Virus record (IMG/VR): IMGVR_UViG_3300021962_000041
Span: 50,869 to 114,868 of that record
Origin: a virus
Direction: 5' to 3' (one strand)
Length of the DNA: 64,000 nt
Made by a program: the position numbers and the translations under genes. Shown here piece after piece: positions 55,910 through 63,063 of the stretch (position 1 is its first letter; every line of letters starts with the position of its first letter). Under the pieces are notes generated by a model that had not been told where the DNA came from, ran no database searches, and worked only from the letters and a program-made list of their open reading frames with translations.

Positions 55910-56829
55910 TCTTCTGCGAGTTTGGCGAAGTACGACAGAGCATCATCATCCTCATCTTCTTCCACTGCAGCACGGCGAGTGGGTTGCAGATTGTTGAGTT
56001 CGGTGCGAAGGTCTTCAGTCAGTTCACGAGTGGAACCACGGGTGTTATCCTCTTCATCAAACTCTTCAGGATCTTGATAACGAGGAGTGCCTTTGTTACC
56101 AAGCACGTAGTCAAGACGCTTCTTCAGTTCATCATAGGACTTGAACTGATCGGCAGCAACGAGTTCGGCAAGAGAATACTGCTTCTTCCACACTGCTTCC
56201 ATTGCATCGTCATCGTCCAGAAGAGCTTCAGGACGGGCAAACTCGGAGGAGTCATAGTTGCGATAACCAGCAACGTTCTTTGCCTTCAGTTTGAAGTTAG
56301 CACCTTGCCAGAAGTCAAACGGATCAATCGCTTCCTCATCTTCAAACTCAGGTTGCATCGCAGCAGTCAGTTTGTCAAAGATCTTCTTACCATACTTGAA
56401 CAGGAACACCTTACCTTCGTTCTGAGGATTCGCAGGATCCTTCACCACATAGATGTTGGACACATAGGTCAGTTTACGCTTCTGCTTACGTGCCAGTTCC
56501 TTACCAGCATCAGTGCCATTGTTCCAGAGTTCGGAGTTCAGTTCTGACACAGGATCCTTCTGACCCAGGGTGGTGAGGGAGTTCTCGATGTACCAACCAC
56601 CAGGACCTTGGAAGGCGTGACTGTAGAGTTTCACGAAGGGCAGGTCTTCGCCGTTGGGAGCGGGGAGGAAACGGATCACGGCATAACCATTGCCGCTCTT
56701 ATCTACATCCAATTTCCACAGGCGGTCATCACTAGAACCGCTACTAGTATTCATTTTTTCAACTTCTTTGACCAATTTGGCAGTAAGATTGCCCAGTTTG
56801 GATTGCTTTTTAAGGTCGGAAAACGACAT
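55906..56829 (-). CDS. 32: Single-stranded DNA-binding protein gp32
   Basis: A 307-residue protein. The N-terminus is a basic helical region, the core carries the ssDNA-binding fold (LWKLDVDKSGNGYAVIRFLP, FVKLYSHAFQGPGGWYIENS, KVFLFKYGKKIFDKL). The C-terminus is a long acidic tail for protein contacts (VEEDEDDDALSYFAKLAED). No zinc cysteines are seen, unlike T4. A consensus promoter and a duplicated leader element precede it. Confidence 0.93.
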   Translation of the reverse strand: MSFSDLKKQSKLGNLTAKLVKEVEKMNTSSGSSDDRLWKLDVDKSGNGYAVIRFLPAPNGEDLPFVKLYSHAFQGPGGWYIENSLTTLGQKDPVSELNSELWNNGTDAGKELARKQKRKLTYVSNIYVVKDPANPQNEGKVFLFKYGKKIFDKLTAAMQPEFEDEEAIDPFDFWQGANFKLKAKNVAGYRNYDSSEFARPEALLDDDDAMEAVWKKQYSLAELVAADQFKSYDELKKRLDYVLGNKGTPRYQDPEEFDEEDNTRGSTRELTEDLRTELNNLQPTRRAAVEEDEDDDALSYFAKLAED

Positions 56830-56831
56830 TT

Positions 56832-56875
56832 GGATTACCTCGGATAGTTTGGATTCGGGGGATTACTCGGATAGT
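56832..56875 (-). repeat. Duplicated leader element over the gp32 start
   Basis: Two near-identical copies, 56832-56848 (minus ACTATCCGAGGTAATCC) and 56860-56875 (minus ACTATCCGAGTAATCC), lie between the -10 box and the ATG. The downstream copy contains the GAGG ribosome-binding site. It may be the target of translational self-control, as known for T4 gp32. Confidence 0.65.
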
Positions 56876-56901
56876 ATAGCGAAGATTGAATCACCTGTCA
56901 A
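56873..56901 (-). promoter_or_regulatory. Consensus sigma-70 promoter for gp32
   Basis: TTGACA (56896-56901), a 17-base spacer and TATACT (56873-56878). The -35 overlaps the end of the DUF1825-like gene. Confidence 0.82.
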
Positions 56902-57223
56902 TGAATTGTTTGAGTGACTCAATGGTCTTGTTCATACTACTGAATAAAACTTGCATATCAGTTTCTGGTGGGAATCCCATCAGTGCCACTGATTTGCGTA
57001 GGTTCTCTTTCATTTCAACCGCTTCAGGGTCGTCTGAAAGGGACAACCTAGTATACATCACTCTCTGCTTTTCTAGCAAGAGCTCAAGTTTCTCAATGTG
57101 TTCCAGTTTGGTCTCACGGGGCATTATACCGAAAGTGAGAATACTTCCATAAATTTCTTCTTGTAACTTGTTGATTTCTCTCAGTTCGTCTTGAATAATA
57201 TCGGAATCGAAAAAGCTACTCAT
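56891..57223 (-). CDS. DUF1825-like protein
   Basis: A 110-residue helical protein starting MSSFFDSDIIQDELREINKL. It has the layout of the cyanobacterial DUF1825 family: FFDSDIIQDE, a helix at KLEHIEKLELLLEKQRVMYT, RLSLSDDPEA and GFPPETDMQ. Its host homologue is a small protein of unknown role. It sits between gp59 and gp32, replacing nothing obvious in T4. Its 3' end overlaps the gp32 -35 box. Confidence 0.75.
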   Translation of the reverse strand: MSSFFDSDIIQDELREINKLQEEIYGSILTFGIMPRETKLEHIEKLELLLEKQRVMYTRLSLSDDPEAVEMKENLRKSVALMGFPPETDMQVLFSSMNKTIESLKQFIDR

Positions 57224-57806
57224 CTATAATTTCCCGTAAAATCTTTTTAAATTGGAACACATCAATATTTAGAAATGGATTATATTTTTTAATTTTCAAA
57301 CTTACGGATTCCCACACCGGGTCCAAAAGTTTCTTATCAAACGTTTTCCCGAACAGGAATATTTTATCATAGATCACTAGGGTTTCTAGGCAAATTTTCC
57401 CGCCCAGGAACTTTTTAAGAACGGGTGGATGACCTCTGGAACAATTCAAGGCATCGTCTAATTTTGTCTCCGAGAACAATTCGCTGCTTTGTTCTTTGAA
57501 CAAGTAAGTTAAACTCTGCTGTCTCCGCATCCAATCTGCGTAAGTCCTTTCTCCAGAACTTATAATTTCTCCAATCCATAGGTTTTGTGGGTTGTCTGCA
57601 GATACAAAGTTTGATAGTAAAAAATCTACGATTTCTTGATCGGAATATTTTCTCGATGTTTTTTCAAACCAATACTTATCTTTTCTTTTATTAAAGGAAG
57701 TCATGGTTGCCCTTGACTTACCCCCATACTTAAAAAAGTCATATTTACTATTCGTAAAATGACTTTTCATCGAAAGATAAGTTTGATATGTCTCAAAAGG
57801 ACTCAT
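57216..57806 (-). CDS. 59: Helicase loader gp59
   Basis: A 196-residue protein starting MSPFETYQTYLSMKSHFTNS, then KYDFFKYGGKSRA. It is the T4 gp59 family (T4 length 217), which loads helicase gp41 on gp32-coated DNA. ATG 57806 is chosen; upstream codons lie in the gp33 gene. It overlaps the next gene by eight bases. Order gp33-gp59-gp32 is close to T4. Confidence 0.85.
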   Translation of the reverse strand: MSPFETYQTYLSMKSHFTNSKYDFFKYGGKSRATMTSFNKRKDKYWFEKTSRKYSDQEIVDFLLSNFVSADNPQNLWIGEIISSGERTYADWMRRQQSLTYLFKEQSSELFSETKLDDALNCSRGHPPVLKKFLGGKICLETLVIYDKIFLFGKTFDKKLLDPVWESVSLKIKKYNPFLNIDVFQFKKILREIIDE

Positions 57807-58063
57807 AATGGAAGTCGTGCTCTCGAAGTTTTTTTCATGAAGTTGAGACGGGTTGCATCCCATTTCAGACGCTCTTTCAAAGGTTTTGAAATGAGCTTTA
57901 CAACAGATTCTACCTCAAGACTATTAATTTCGCAATAGTGAACAATTGCATCAATATAATTGAAGTTTTCTTCAGCAACAATCTTCTCAATCTCAAGAGC
58001 AAACTTGGAAGGTGTTAGAAACTTATTTTCTATAGCCTGTTCTAGTTCTTTATTTGGTTCCAT
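57803..58063 (-). CDS. 33: Late transcription co-activator gp33
   Basis: An 86-residue protein starting MEPNKELEQAIENKFLTPSK, followed by FALEIEKIVAEENFNYIDAI. It matches T4 gp33, which bridges host RNA polymerase and the sliding clamp for late transcription. GGAGC lies before ATG 58063. It overlaps gp59 by four bases and the exonuclease gene by 14. It explains the TAAATA-type late boxes ahead of structural genes. Confidence 0.82.
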   Translation of the reverse strand: MEPNKELEQAIENKFLTPSKFALEIEKIVAEENFNYIDAIVHYCEINSLEVESVVKLISKPLKERLKWDATRLNFMKKTSRARLPL

Positions 58064-58730
58064 AGAGCTCCAGTTTATCTCTAACAAACGTTCTAATGTA
58101 TTTGCTGAGGAGTTTGATGTATTTTGATTTGTCTCGTTCTTCATAGACGACGCATTCTCCATTTTCACAAGCCATGATGATTACAAGTTTTTTGACTGAA
58201 ATACCAGTCAGTTCGTATAGCATACAACCATATGCCATACATTGAACAAAATAGTGTTCGATCCACTCTCGTGGTTTAGGTTTTTTAGAAGTCTTAAAGT
58301 CGATTATTGCTAACTCGCCGTCATATTCGGCAATGCAGTCAACTGTCCCAGCAATTCCCAGTTGTTTACTATAAAGGGACCCTTCAAGGGCGTAAATATT
58401 ATTTATACGATTAAATTCCGCCTTCGCAATCTTAAACAGAAAATCCGCCATAGGCGCAACAGGAGGGAGATCCTTATTATCCAGATAGTTTTCCACAAGA
58501 GAATGCATATCCGTGCCCCGAGAAGTAGCCGCTTTAGTAATCTTTTGCGCCTCCTCCTCACCAACCTTTTTGCGCCAGTTATCGAAGATTTCACGATTAA
58601 AATGACTAGTAACAGAAGTAATCGAAACTAAACGAAGAAGTTCTTCGTCATCTGGAACCTTGTAATAACGAACACCATCTATAGTTTCACGCTCCAACTT
58701 AGGGAGTTCAATATCAATATGATTAAACAT
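58050..58730 (-). CDS. PD-(D/E)XK exonuclease (MGME1/RecB-like)
   Basis: A 226-residue nuclease with the RecB-family motifs: RGTDMHSLVENYL (His76), GIAGTVDCIAEYDGE (Asp131) and LAIIDFKTSKKPK (Asp144, Lys146), followed by a Gln/Tyr helix (YFVQCMAYGCMLYE). It is related to mitochondrial genome maintenance exonuclease and Cas4-like proteins and should degrade single- or double-stranded ends, probably in recombination or host-DNA breakdown. Confidence 0.85.
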   Translation of the reverse strand: MFNHIDIELPKLERETIDGVRYYKVPDDEELLRLVSITSVTSHFNREIFDNWRKKVGEEEAQKITKAATSRGTDMHSLVENYLDNKDLPPVAPMADFLFKIAKAEFNRINNIYALEGSLYSKQLGIAGTVDCIAEYDGELAIIDFKTSKKPKPREWIEHYFVQCMAYGCMLYELTGISVKKLVIIMACENGECVVYEERDKSKYIKLLSKYIRTFVRDKLELYGTK

Positions 58731-59488
58731 TAAAAACCAGATTCCATTTTTGCAATGATGTATTCCTTAACAAGTCCAGAACGAACGATGTCTTCTACAC
58801 CAAATTCAATTATATCAAAAGAAGGCATTTTACGCAAGACCGACATAAAATCGACGATGCCATTACGCTCGTTTGTTTTCTGTAAATCAGACTGGGATGC
58901 ATCACCACAGAAACAAATTTTGGTATTTTCCCCTACACGAGTAATGATAGAATCAAGTTCGTGGAAGTTTAGGTTCTGAAACTCATCTACAATCACAATA
59001 GCATTATCAAGAGTCGTTCCACGAAGGAATGAAGTGCTCCAGAACTTAATGGTTTCTTGTGACTTGAGATTTCCATAGAGCATCTCAAAGTCAGCATCAG
59101 AGGGCATCTGGAACATATACTTCACCATATTCTTATAAGGAATCTGGTAAATATCTGCCTTGTCATCATGAGTTCCAGGCAGGAATCCAATCTCACGAGT
59201 GGCAACTAGTGAACGAACAAGATAAATTCTTTCATAAGGAGTAGATTCATCAAGAACATCTGCAAGAGCATTATAAAGTGTGATGAATGTTTTACCAGTT
59301 CCTGCACATCCATAGGCAACAAGATGTTTACCGTCAGCATAGGAATCAAAAAGTCGTTTTTGATTATCAGTAAGAGGATCAATCTCAACTAAGTATTCTG
59401 CACTTAAAGGTTTTCTCCTCTTCATTTGCTTTGCAGTCAGACCAACTCCGATTGGTTGATCAACATTTCCTCTTTTTCTTCTTGCCAT
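58730..59488 (-). CDS. phoH: PhoH-family ATPase
   Basis: A 252-residue P-loop ATPase: Walker A GCAGTGKT (60-67), AIVIVDEFQN (163-172) as Walker B, and DASQSDLQ downstream. PhoH proteins are phosphate-starvation-linked ATPases, probably with RNA helicase or nuclease partners. It is a marker gene of marine phages. It overlaps the exonuclease by one base. Confidence 0.93.
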   Translation of the reverse strand: MARRKRGNVDQPIGVGLTAKQMKRRKPLSAEYLVEIDPLTDNQKRLFDSYADGKHLVAYGCAGTGKTFITLYNALADVLDESTPYERIYLVRSLVATREIGFLPGTHDDKADIYQIPYKNMVKYMFQMPSDADFEMLYGNLKSQETIKFWSTSFLRGTTLDNAIVIVDEFQNLNFHELDSIITRVGENTKICFCGDASQSDLQKTNERNGIVDFMSVLRKMPSFDIIEFGVEDIVRSGLVKEYIIAKMESGF

Positions 59489-59736
59489 TAGAGTTTCTTT
59501 ACACGAGAGCCAGGTGCTTTTGATGCTTTATGGAGCACATCATTCCATCCAGGATTACGATTAACCAGTTTATCCCTCCACTCACCAACTTCTCCAGGAG
59601 AAGGGCAAGTTGAAGGATCAGACCAATCTCGAATCCAATCTGGATTATCATTTTTCCACTGGTCCCAGTCGTGGATGCTCATTTCCACTTCTTTCTGTTC
59701 ACCAGTTTTTGTATTCACTACAGGATATGTTGCCAT
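59488..59736 (-). CDS. Conserved small cyanophage protein
   Basis: An 82-residue protein starting MATYPVVNTKTGEQKEVEMS, followed by HDWDQWKNDNPDWIRDWSDP. I recall this as a highly conserved neighbour of phoH in cyanophages; function unknown. A late-type ATAAATA box is at 59758-59764. Confidence 0.85.
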   Translation of the reverse strand: MATYPVVNTKTGEQKEVEMSIHDWDQWKNDNPDWIRDWSDPSTCPSPGEVGEWRDKLVNRNPGWNDVLHKASKAPGSRVKKL

Positions 59737-59763
59737 TGTTATAAATTCAAGATATTTTATTTA

Positions 59764-60420
59764 TTAGTAAATCCAACCTTCAAACTTTGTCCACTCAAGT
59801 GCTTCTGCTACTGAAGGAAATTGTTCAATGAATACATTCTTACAAGCAAGTGCAATATCCATATGTTCTTTTTGAGTGCCATTGGCAGAGCGAAGATTGA
59901 TGTAATGTATCCATGACCTGCAAGAGCCGCTCATATAGATGCGTGTGGGCGTCGCCAAGGGCAATACAAACCTTGCACACTCCTTTGCTACTCCATGCGC
60001 TAGGAGTTCCTTGTAGAGTTGCATAGAGTGTGCAAAATGATCTTGAATCTTACTTTGAAGAGTCAGTTTCTCATACTCACCAATATCATCAATTGAGTTT
60101 TGACGATTCTTGGTATCTTGACGACGAAGTTCAGGAACAGGAATATAATCACTCAACAGAGAAGAGTCTGCATAACGCTGTGAAAATTCTTGATATGTGA
60201 AACTCCTGTGGCGCAAAATTTGAGCTGCGATACCACGATTTGTTTCAATTTCAAGAGTCATAAAAGACTGCTCAAAAACAGACCAATGATTATGCTTAAT
60301 GCAATAAGCAAGCAACTTGGCATAGTTTTCGTTGTCTTGATTCGCAGGGTTGCTAACTCTAGCAACATACGCCATTGTTTTTTCTGCATCGGGTGTTACA
60401 CTGATGAGTTTTACTGTCAT
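59764..60420 (-). CDS. thyX: Flavin-dependent thymidylate synthase ThyX
   Basis: A 218-residue protein with the ThyX signature RHRSFTYQEFSQR (70-82; RHRx7S pattern). It makes dTMP from dUMP using FAD and methylene-tetrahydrofolate, supplying thymidine for phage DNA. It overlaps the upstream gene by four bases. Confidence 0.94.
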   Translation of the reverse strand: MTVKLISVTPDAEKTMAYVARVSNPANQDNENYAKLLAYCIKHNHWSVFEQSFMTLEIETNRGIAAQILRHRSFTYQEFSQRYADSSLLSDYIPVPELRRQDTKNRQNSIDDIGEYEKLTLQSKIQDHFAHSMQLYKELLAHGVAKECARFVLPLATPTRIYMSGSCRSWIHYINLRSANGTQKEHMDIALACKNVFIEQFPSVAEALEWTKFEGWIY

Positions 60421-60602
60421 TTCTTTCCAAATCCTTTGAATGTGTGTGCTTCTAGTTTTGCAACTTCTGCTTCTGCTTCACGAAGACGCTTTTTCATATC
60501 ATGCATTTCTTCTTCGCTATACAAATGATTTTGTGCTACAAGTCTCTTCATTAATTTTAAGAGTTCTTTTGCTTTTTTAGTCTGCGTATCCATCATCATC
60601 AT
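60417..60602 (-). CDS. Small helical protein
   Basis: About 61 residues, starting in a run of four ATG codons (60602-60591) with MDTQTKKAKELLKLMKRLVA after it. Fully helical with a coiled-coil section (MKKRLREAEAEVAKLEAH). The exact ATG cannot be decided. It overlaps thyX by four bases. Function unknown. Confidence 0.65.
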   Translation of the reverse strand: MMMMDTQTKKAKELLKLMKRLVAQNHLYSEEEMHDMKKRLREAEAEVAKLEAHTFKGFGKK

Positions 60603-60738
60603 CAAAAATCTCGTCGTAATCTGAAACAACCTTAGGTTGTGGTTTGTATGCAGAAACATCAGAATAAACTTCTGCTTTTAAAGAATCTACCAAAAGTTCC
60701 AGATTACGGACAATTAGTTTTAGTTTGTCTCTGTCCAT
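60577..60738 (-). CDS. Small acidic protein
   Basis: A 53-residue protein MDRDKLKLIVRNLELLVDSL... with helical N-terminal half and an acidic tail (DYDEIFDDDDGYAD). The GAT repeat coding its tail also supplies the ATG run of the next gene. Function unknown. Confidence 0.65.
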   Translation of the reverse strand: MDRDKLKLIVRNLELLVDSLKAEVYSDVSAYKPQPKVVSDYDEIFDDDDGYAD

Positions 60739-60768
60739 AAGATAGTATTCTCTTTGAATATCATAACA

Positions 60769-60797
60769 TAAAAAAAGGAGGGGATCAACCCCTCCTT
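60769..60797 (-). terminator. Rho-independent terminator
   Basis: A perfect 9-bp stem AAGGAGGGG/CCCCTCCTT with a five-base loop, followed on minus by seven Ts. It ends the 60802-60975 transcript. Confidence 0.88.
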
Positions 60798-60801
60798 AGC
60801 A

Positions 60802-60975
60802 TTATTGACTTAATATATTTCTACAGATCTTTCTACAACTTTGTTGATTGTCATCACACTCAATTAAACAATTAAAATAGTCATTAACTAAATCATTTTG
60901 CTCGTTACATCGGTCCACAGTATCCTCAAATTGTTTCCATCCAGCCAGTTGATTGTAAGAAATTAAATTGTGCAT
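60802..60975 (-). CDS. Small cysteine-containing protein
   Basis: A 57-residue protein starting MHNLISYNQLAGWKQFEDTV, helical, with four cysteines in the C-terminal half (CNEQ, CLIECDDNQQSCRKICRN). ATG 60975 follows GGAGGTAAT. It is a monocistronic unit closed by a strong terminator. Function unknown. Confidence 0.65.
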   Translation of the reverse strand: MHNLISYNQLAGWKQFEDTVDRCNEQNDLVNDYFNCLIECDDNQQSCRKICRNILSQ

Positions 60976-61120
60976 AATTACCTCCACGCACAAAGAATGG
61001 CATAACAAAGGAGTTTTCGTTCATTTGTAACACCTCAAACATCCTAGCATTATATATGTATTTTGTGTGGATTTTCTAATATTAAGCAACAAAAATTTAT
61101 GCCTACGAGTTTATACTTAT

Positions 61121-61145
61121 TAAAAAAGGAGGGTTGCCCATCCTT
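61121..61145 (-). terminator. Rho-independent terminator
   Basis: AAGGATGGG/CCCTCCTT forms a slightly bulged stem on minus, followed by six Ts. It ends the operon of small genes from 61938 downward. Confidence 0.8.
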
Positions 61146-61151
61146 GATGAT

Positions 61152-61238
61152 TTACTTATAAAGCCACTGAATGTATGATGACAGCAGTATAGTCATCAAC
61201 GCAATCGCAGCAGTTGAAGATACAATAACTTGTGCCAT
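61152..61238 (-). CDS. Very small membrane protein
   Basis: A 28-residue protein MAQVIVSSTAAIALMTILLS... made almost only of one membrane helix. It starts in a TGATG overlap with the upstream gene, which supports it. It lacks the high-light-inducible motif. Function unknown. Confidence 0.55.
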   Translation of the reverse strand: MAQVIVSSTAAIALMTILLSSYIQWLYK

Positions 61239-61336
61239 CACTTTACTCCAACTAGTTGTGCTAGTTGTGCTTGATGACGACGCTCTTCTTTTTGCTTTTG
61301 TTCTTTAATAAGTTGAAGGAAGTTAAGTTTTTTCAT
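61238..61336 (-). CDS. Very small basic protein
   Basis: A 32-residue protein MKKLNFLQLIKEQKQKEERR..., a charged helix. The ATG at 61336 follows a GGAGG site and overlaps the stop of the upstream gene. Function unknown. Confidence 0.55.
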   Translation of the reverse strand: MKKLNFLQLIKEQKQKEERRHQAQLAQLVGVK

Positions 61337-61491
61337 TGTGCCACCTCCGCATTTCTGCAGGGGCGATATGCTACACCACGATATTTGTTTTGTGGATGAG
61401 CAGGAGCGTGTGTTTGGGTATACCAAGACACATACTCTTTCTTTGCATCTTCGGTGTCATATTGACACCCTCTGTAAACGACTTTAGACAT
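61333..61491 (-). CDS. DUF4278-like protein
   Basis: A 52-residue protein MSKVVYRGCQYDTEDAKKEY... with two YRG(x)xY motifs (YRGCQY at 6-11 and YRGVAY at 38-43), the hallmark of the small cyanobacterial DUF4278 family. AAGGAGAAAACC precedes the ATG. A riboswitch-like box ends 30 bases upstream. Function unknown. Confidence 0.7.
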   Translation of the reverse strand: MSKVVYRGCQYDTEDAKKEYVSWYTQTHAPAHPQNKYRGVAYRPCRNAEVAQ

Positions 61492-61520
61492 TAGGTTTTC
61501 TCCTTAATTTTGAGGCTAAA

Positions 61521-61548
61521 GAGCGTTCCTTCAGTCGGCTTTTGCGTC
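61521..61548 (-). promoter_or_regulatory. Glutamine-riboswitch-like box (3' half, copy 2)
   Basis: Minus-strand GACGCAAAAGCCGACTGAAG followed by GAACGCTC. The CCGACTGAAGGAACGC part is close to the 3' conserved segment of glnA/Downstream-peptide RNAs. It overlaps the last codons of the 61531-61683 ORF and lies in the leader of the DUF4278-like gene. Confidence 0.45.
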
Positions 61549-61683
61549 TATGGGACAAGTTTTTGGAGAGACCTGTTTAATCTCCCAAATTAGATCATTC
61601 TTTGCTTGTTTAGGAATATCAGTCTTTTGGACTCTTCCTACCATCAATTGTGCTTGTAGGCAAGTGAGAATGATTGCTTCCAT
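61531..61683 (-). CDS. Small protein (riboswitch-linked peptide)
   Basis: A 50-residue protein MEAIILTCLQAQLMVGRVQK... with an N-terminal hydrophobic helix and the end CPIDAKAD. The ATG is part of the conserved box CGTTCATCTATGG. I recall short ORFs of this type downstream of glnA-like RNA motifs in marine picocyanobacteria and their phages. Confidence 0.65.
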   Translation of the reverse strand: MEAIILTCLQAQLMVGRVQKTDIPKQAKNDLIWEIKQVSPKTCPIDAKAD

Positions 61684-61721
61684 AGATGAACGTTCCGTTC
61701 CGAGTCGGCTTACTTCCGTCC
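61681..61721 (-). promoter_or_regulatory. Glutamine-riboswitch-like box (copy 1)
   Basis: Minus-strand GGACGGAAGTAAGCCGACT, then CGGAACGGAACG, then TTCATCTATG. GGACGGAAGTAgG and GAAGGAACG are the central and 3' conserved segments of the glnA/Downstream-peptide RNA family (glutamine riboswitches). The 5' segment CGTTCATCC is not next to it but lies 220 bases upstream at 61936-61950, before the 61732-61938 ORF. Confidence 0.55.
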
Positions 61722-61731
61722 TATTTAATTT

Positions 61732-61938
61732 TTAGCACCTTGTAATCACATCCTTTCGGAGTTCTAATAGCAATTGGTCTTCTTTTCTCTGGTGAACAAC
61801 ATCGTCGTTTTTAACGATGTCCATTAGTTCCCACGCTGCGTTACAACTTATTGTGACTGGAAATTCAGTCTTATTAGGTTGTGGTGAAGCAACAGAAAGA
61901 AGTGGAACCCATGCTAAAAGCAAAAGTGCTTTAGTCAT
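61732..61938 (-). CDS. Small secreted protein
   Basis: A 68-residue protein with signal peptide MTKALLLLAWVPLLSVASPQ and a mature helical domain with two cysteines (SCNAAWELM, TRC). Its ATG follows the conserved box AACGTTCATCC and its stop lies 11 bases before the GGACGGAAGT box. It is therefore bracketed by riboswitch-like sequence. Confidence 0.7.
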   Translation of the reverse strand: MTKALLLLAWVPLLSVASPQPNKTEFPVTISCNAAWELMDIVKNDDVVHQRKEDQLLLELRKDVITRC

Positions 61939-61970
61939 AGGATGAACGTTAGGAGGGTATTATACTCCTA
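61936..61970 (-). promoter_or_regulatory. Promoter/operator and 5' riboswitch-like box
   Basis: TATAAT (61959-61964) lies in the loop of a perfect 6-bp inverted repeat TAGGAG/CTCCTA (61950-61955, 61965-61970). AACGTTCATCC (61940-61950) follows and leads straight into the ATG at 61938. The -35 is poor. Confidence 0.5.
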
Positions 61971-62010
61971 TTCATTGTATATAGGTGAAAAATATCTTGA
62001 AATAGTAACA

Positions 62011-62062
62011 ATAGATACAAAAATGTATCCATATTATACTAAAAAACGTGAAGATTTGTGAA
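62011..62062 (-). promoter_or_regulatory. Possible promoter with operator palindrome
   Basis: TTCACA (62057-62062), an 18-base spacer and TATAAT (62033-62038), followed by the perfect inverted repeat GATACA-N4-TGTATC (about 62011-62026) near the expected start of transcription. Further right, 62071-62100 holds a tandem AAATTTTGCC sequence. Confidence 0.5.
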
Positions 62063-62113
62063 AACCCTCACGCGAGAAAATTTTGCCGGAAAAATTTTGC
62101 CTTATATGGGGAA

Positions 62114-62482
62114 TTACTTTCGCTTTTTGGTTTTGGGTGCCTGATAACCCCAGAGTTTAGGATTGATACGACCATATCCAAAGTCAATGTTCTTTAGGTT
62201 TTCACGAAACTTATCCCAGTACATATCAAACAATTTGATACGACCACCTCGTGTCAGATCAAAACAAATCTTATCATCTACAATATACTTGATAATGTAA
62301 GCATCATTTGGTGCTTCTTTGGTACAGACATCAGCATACGAACCATTTTCAATTAGAATTTCACATCCATAGCGAGACTTGCAAGTTTCTTTTTCTGCTG
62401 GTGTCCAATAGTCCATATGCTTTTCCGTATTGTGGGTTTTTTCAACTACATCACGAACTTGACTCACGAACGACCTCCCCAT
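62114..62482 (-). CDS. Conserved cyanophage protein
   Basis: A 122-residue protein starting MGRSFVSQVRDVVEKTHNTE, with a short Cys pair (CKSRYGC) and a basic end (GYQAPKTKKRK). It overlaps the upstream gene by 19 bases. Function unknown. Confidence 0.7.
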   Translation of the reverse strand: MGRSFVSQVRDVVEKTHNTEKHMDYWTPAEKETCKSRYGCEILIENGSYADVCTKEAPNDAYIIKYIVDDKICFDLTRGGRIKLFDMYWDKFRENLKNIDFGYGRINPKLWGYQAPKTKKRK

Positions 62483-63063
62483 TGAATATCAGGATATGCT
62501 TCAGAAACTACTTCTTTCGTAATCTTATACTTATCAGAAAGATTCTTATCCTTTACAAGACAAATAATTTCTGCTTCAAGAGGATGAAGTCCTTCAAGAA
62601 TATTAATGAACATTGTTTCACGACGAATATTATTCAGACCATCATTACCACCTTTAATAAAGTGATAGAAATTTACATATTCTCTACGAATTGTGGTATG
62701 CCCTTGCTTGTCACTAGATCCCAAAGAGAAAGATCCCGTTTCATGCATTCTACGAATATCTTCGGTAATCTTTGTACTTAAAGATCCGCTGTAAGAAGTT
62801 TGTTCTGAATATCCAGAGTAAGGAACTGCACCAGTTGGGAGAACAGAGATAATAGATTCATCAAAGTTCCAAATTAAAATGGCTTTAAGTGAAGGATGCT
62901 CATATTTTTTAAGAACTTCTATCTTTTTGGTATTACTCTTCTGCCTAGATACCAAATCCAATACTTCAAAAGTAAATGGATTATTAGGAAGTTCTACAAT
63001 AGGTGTTTCTTTTACTACCTTTGGTTTAGTCGTCGCCGTCTTCTTCTGTGTCGTCGTAGTCAT
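62464..63063 (-). CDS. Conserved cyanophage protein (DUF6433-like)
   Basis: A 199-residue protein starting MTTTTQKKTATTKPKVVKET. The N-terminal 30 residues are a Thr/Lys-rich tail; the rest is an alpha/beta domain (NPFTFEVLDLVSRQKSNTKK, LLAILIWNFDESIISVLP-type segment, YVNFYHFIKGGNDGL). I recall this protein as nearly universal in T4-like cyanophages. Function unknown. Confidence 0.78.
   Translation of the reverse strand: MTTTTQKKTATTKPKVVKETPIVELPNNPFTFEVLDLVSRQKSNTKKIEVLKKYEHPSLKAILIWNFDESIISVLPTGAVPYSGYSEQTSYSGSLSTKITEDIRRMHETGSFSLGSSDKQGHTTIRREYVNFYHFIKGGNDGLNNIRRETMFINILEGLHPLEAEIICLVKDKNLSDKYKITKEVVSEAYPDIQWGGRS

Noticed and set aside
55984-56547. 187-codon plus-strand ORF
   Set aside because: It lies antisense to gp32, whose coding frame is certain.
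61152-61238. High-light-inducible (hli) gene
   Set aside because: The 28-residue membrane peptide lacks the chlorophyll-binding ExxNGR motif. No psbA, psbD or hli was found anywhere in the window.
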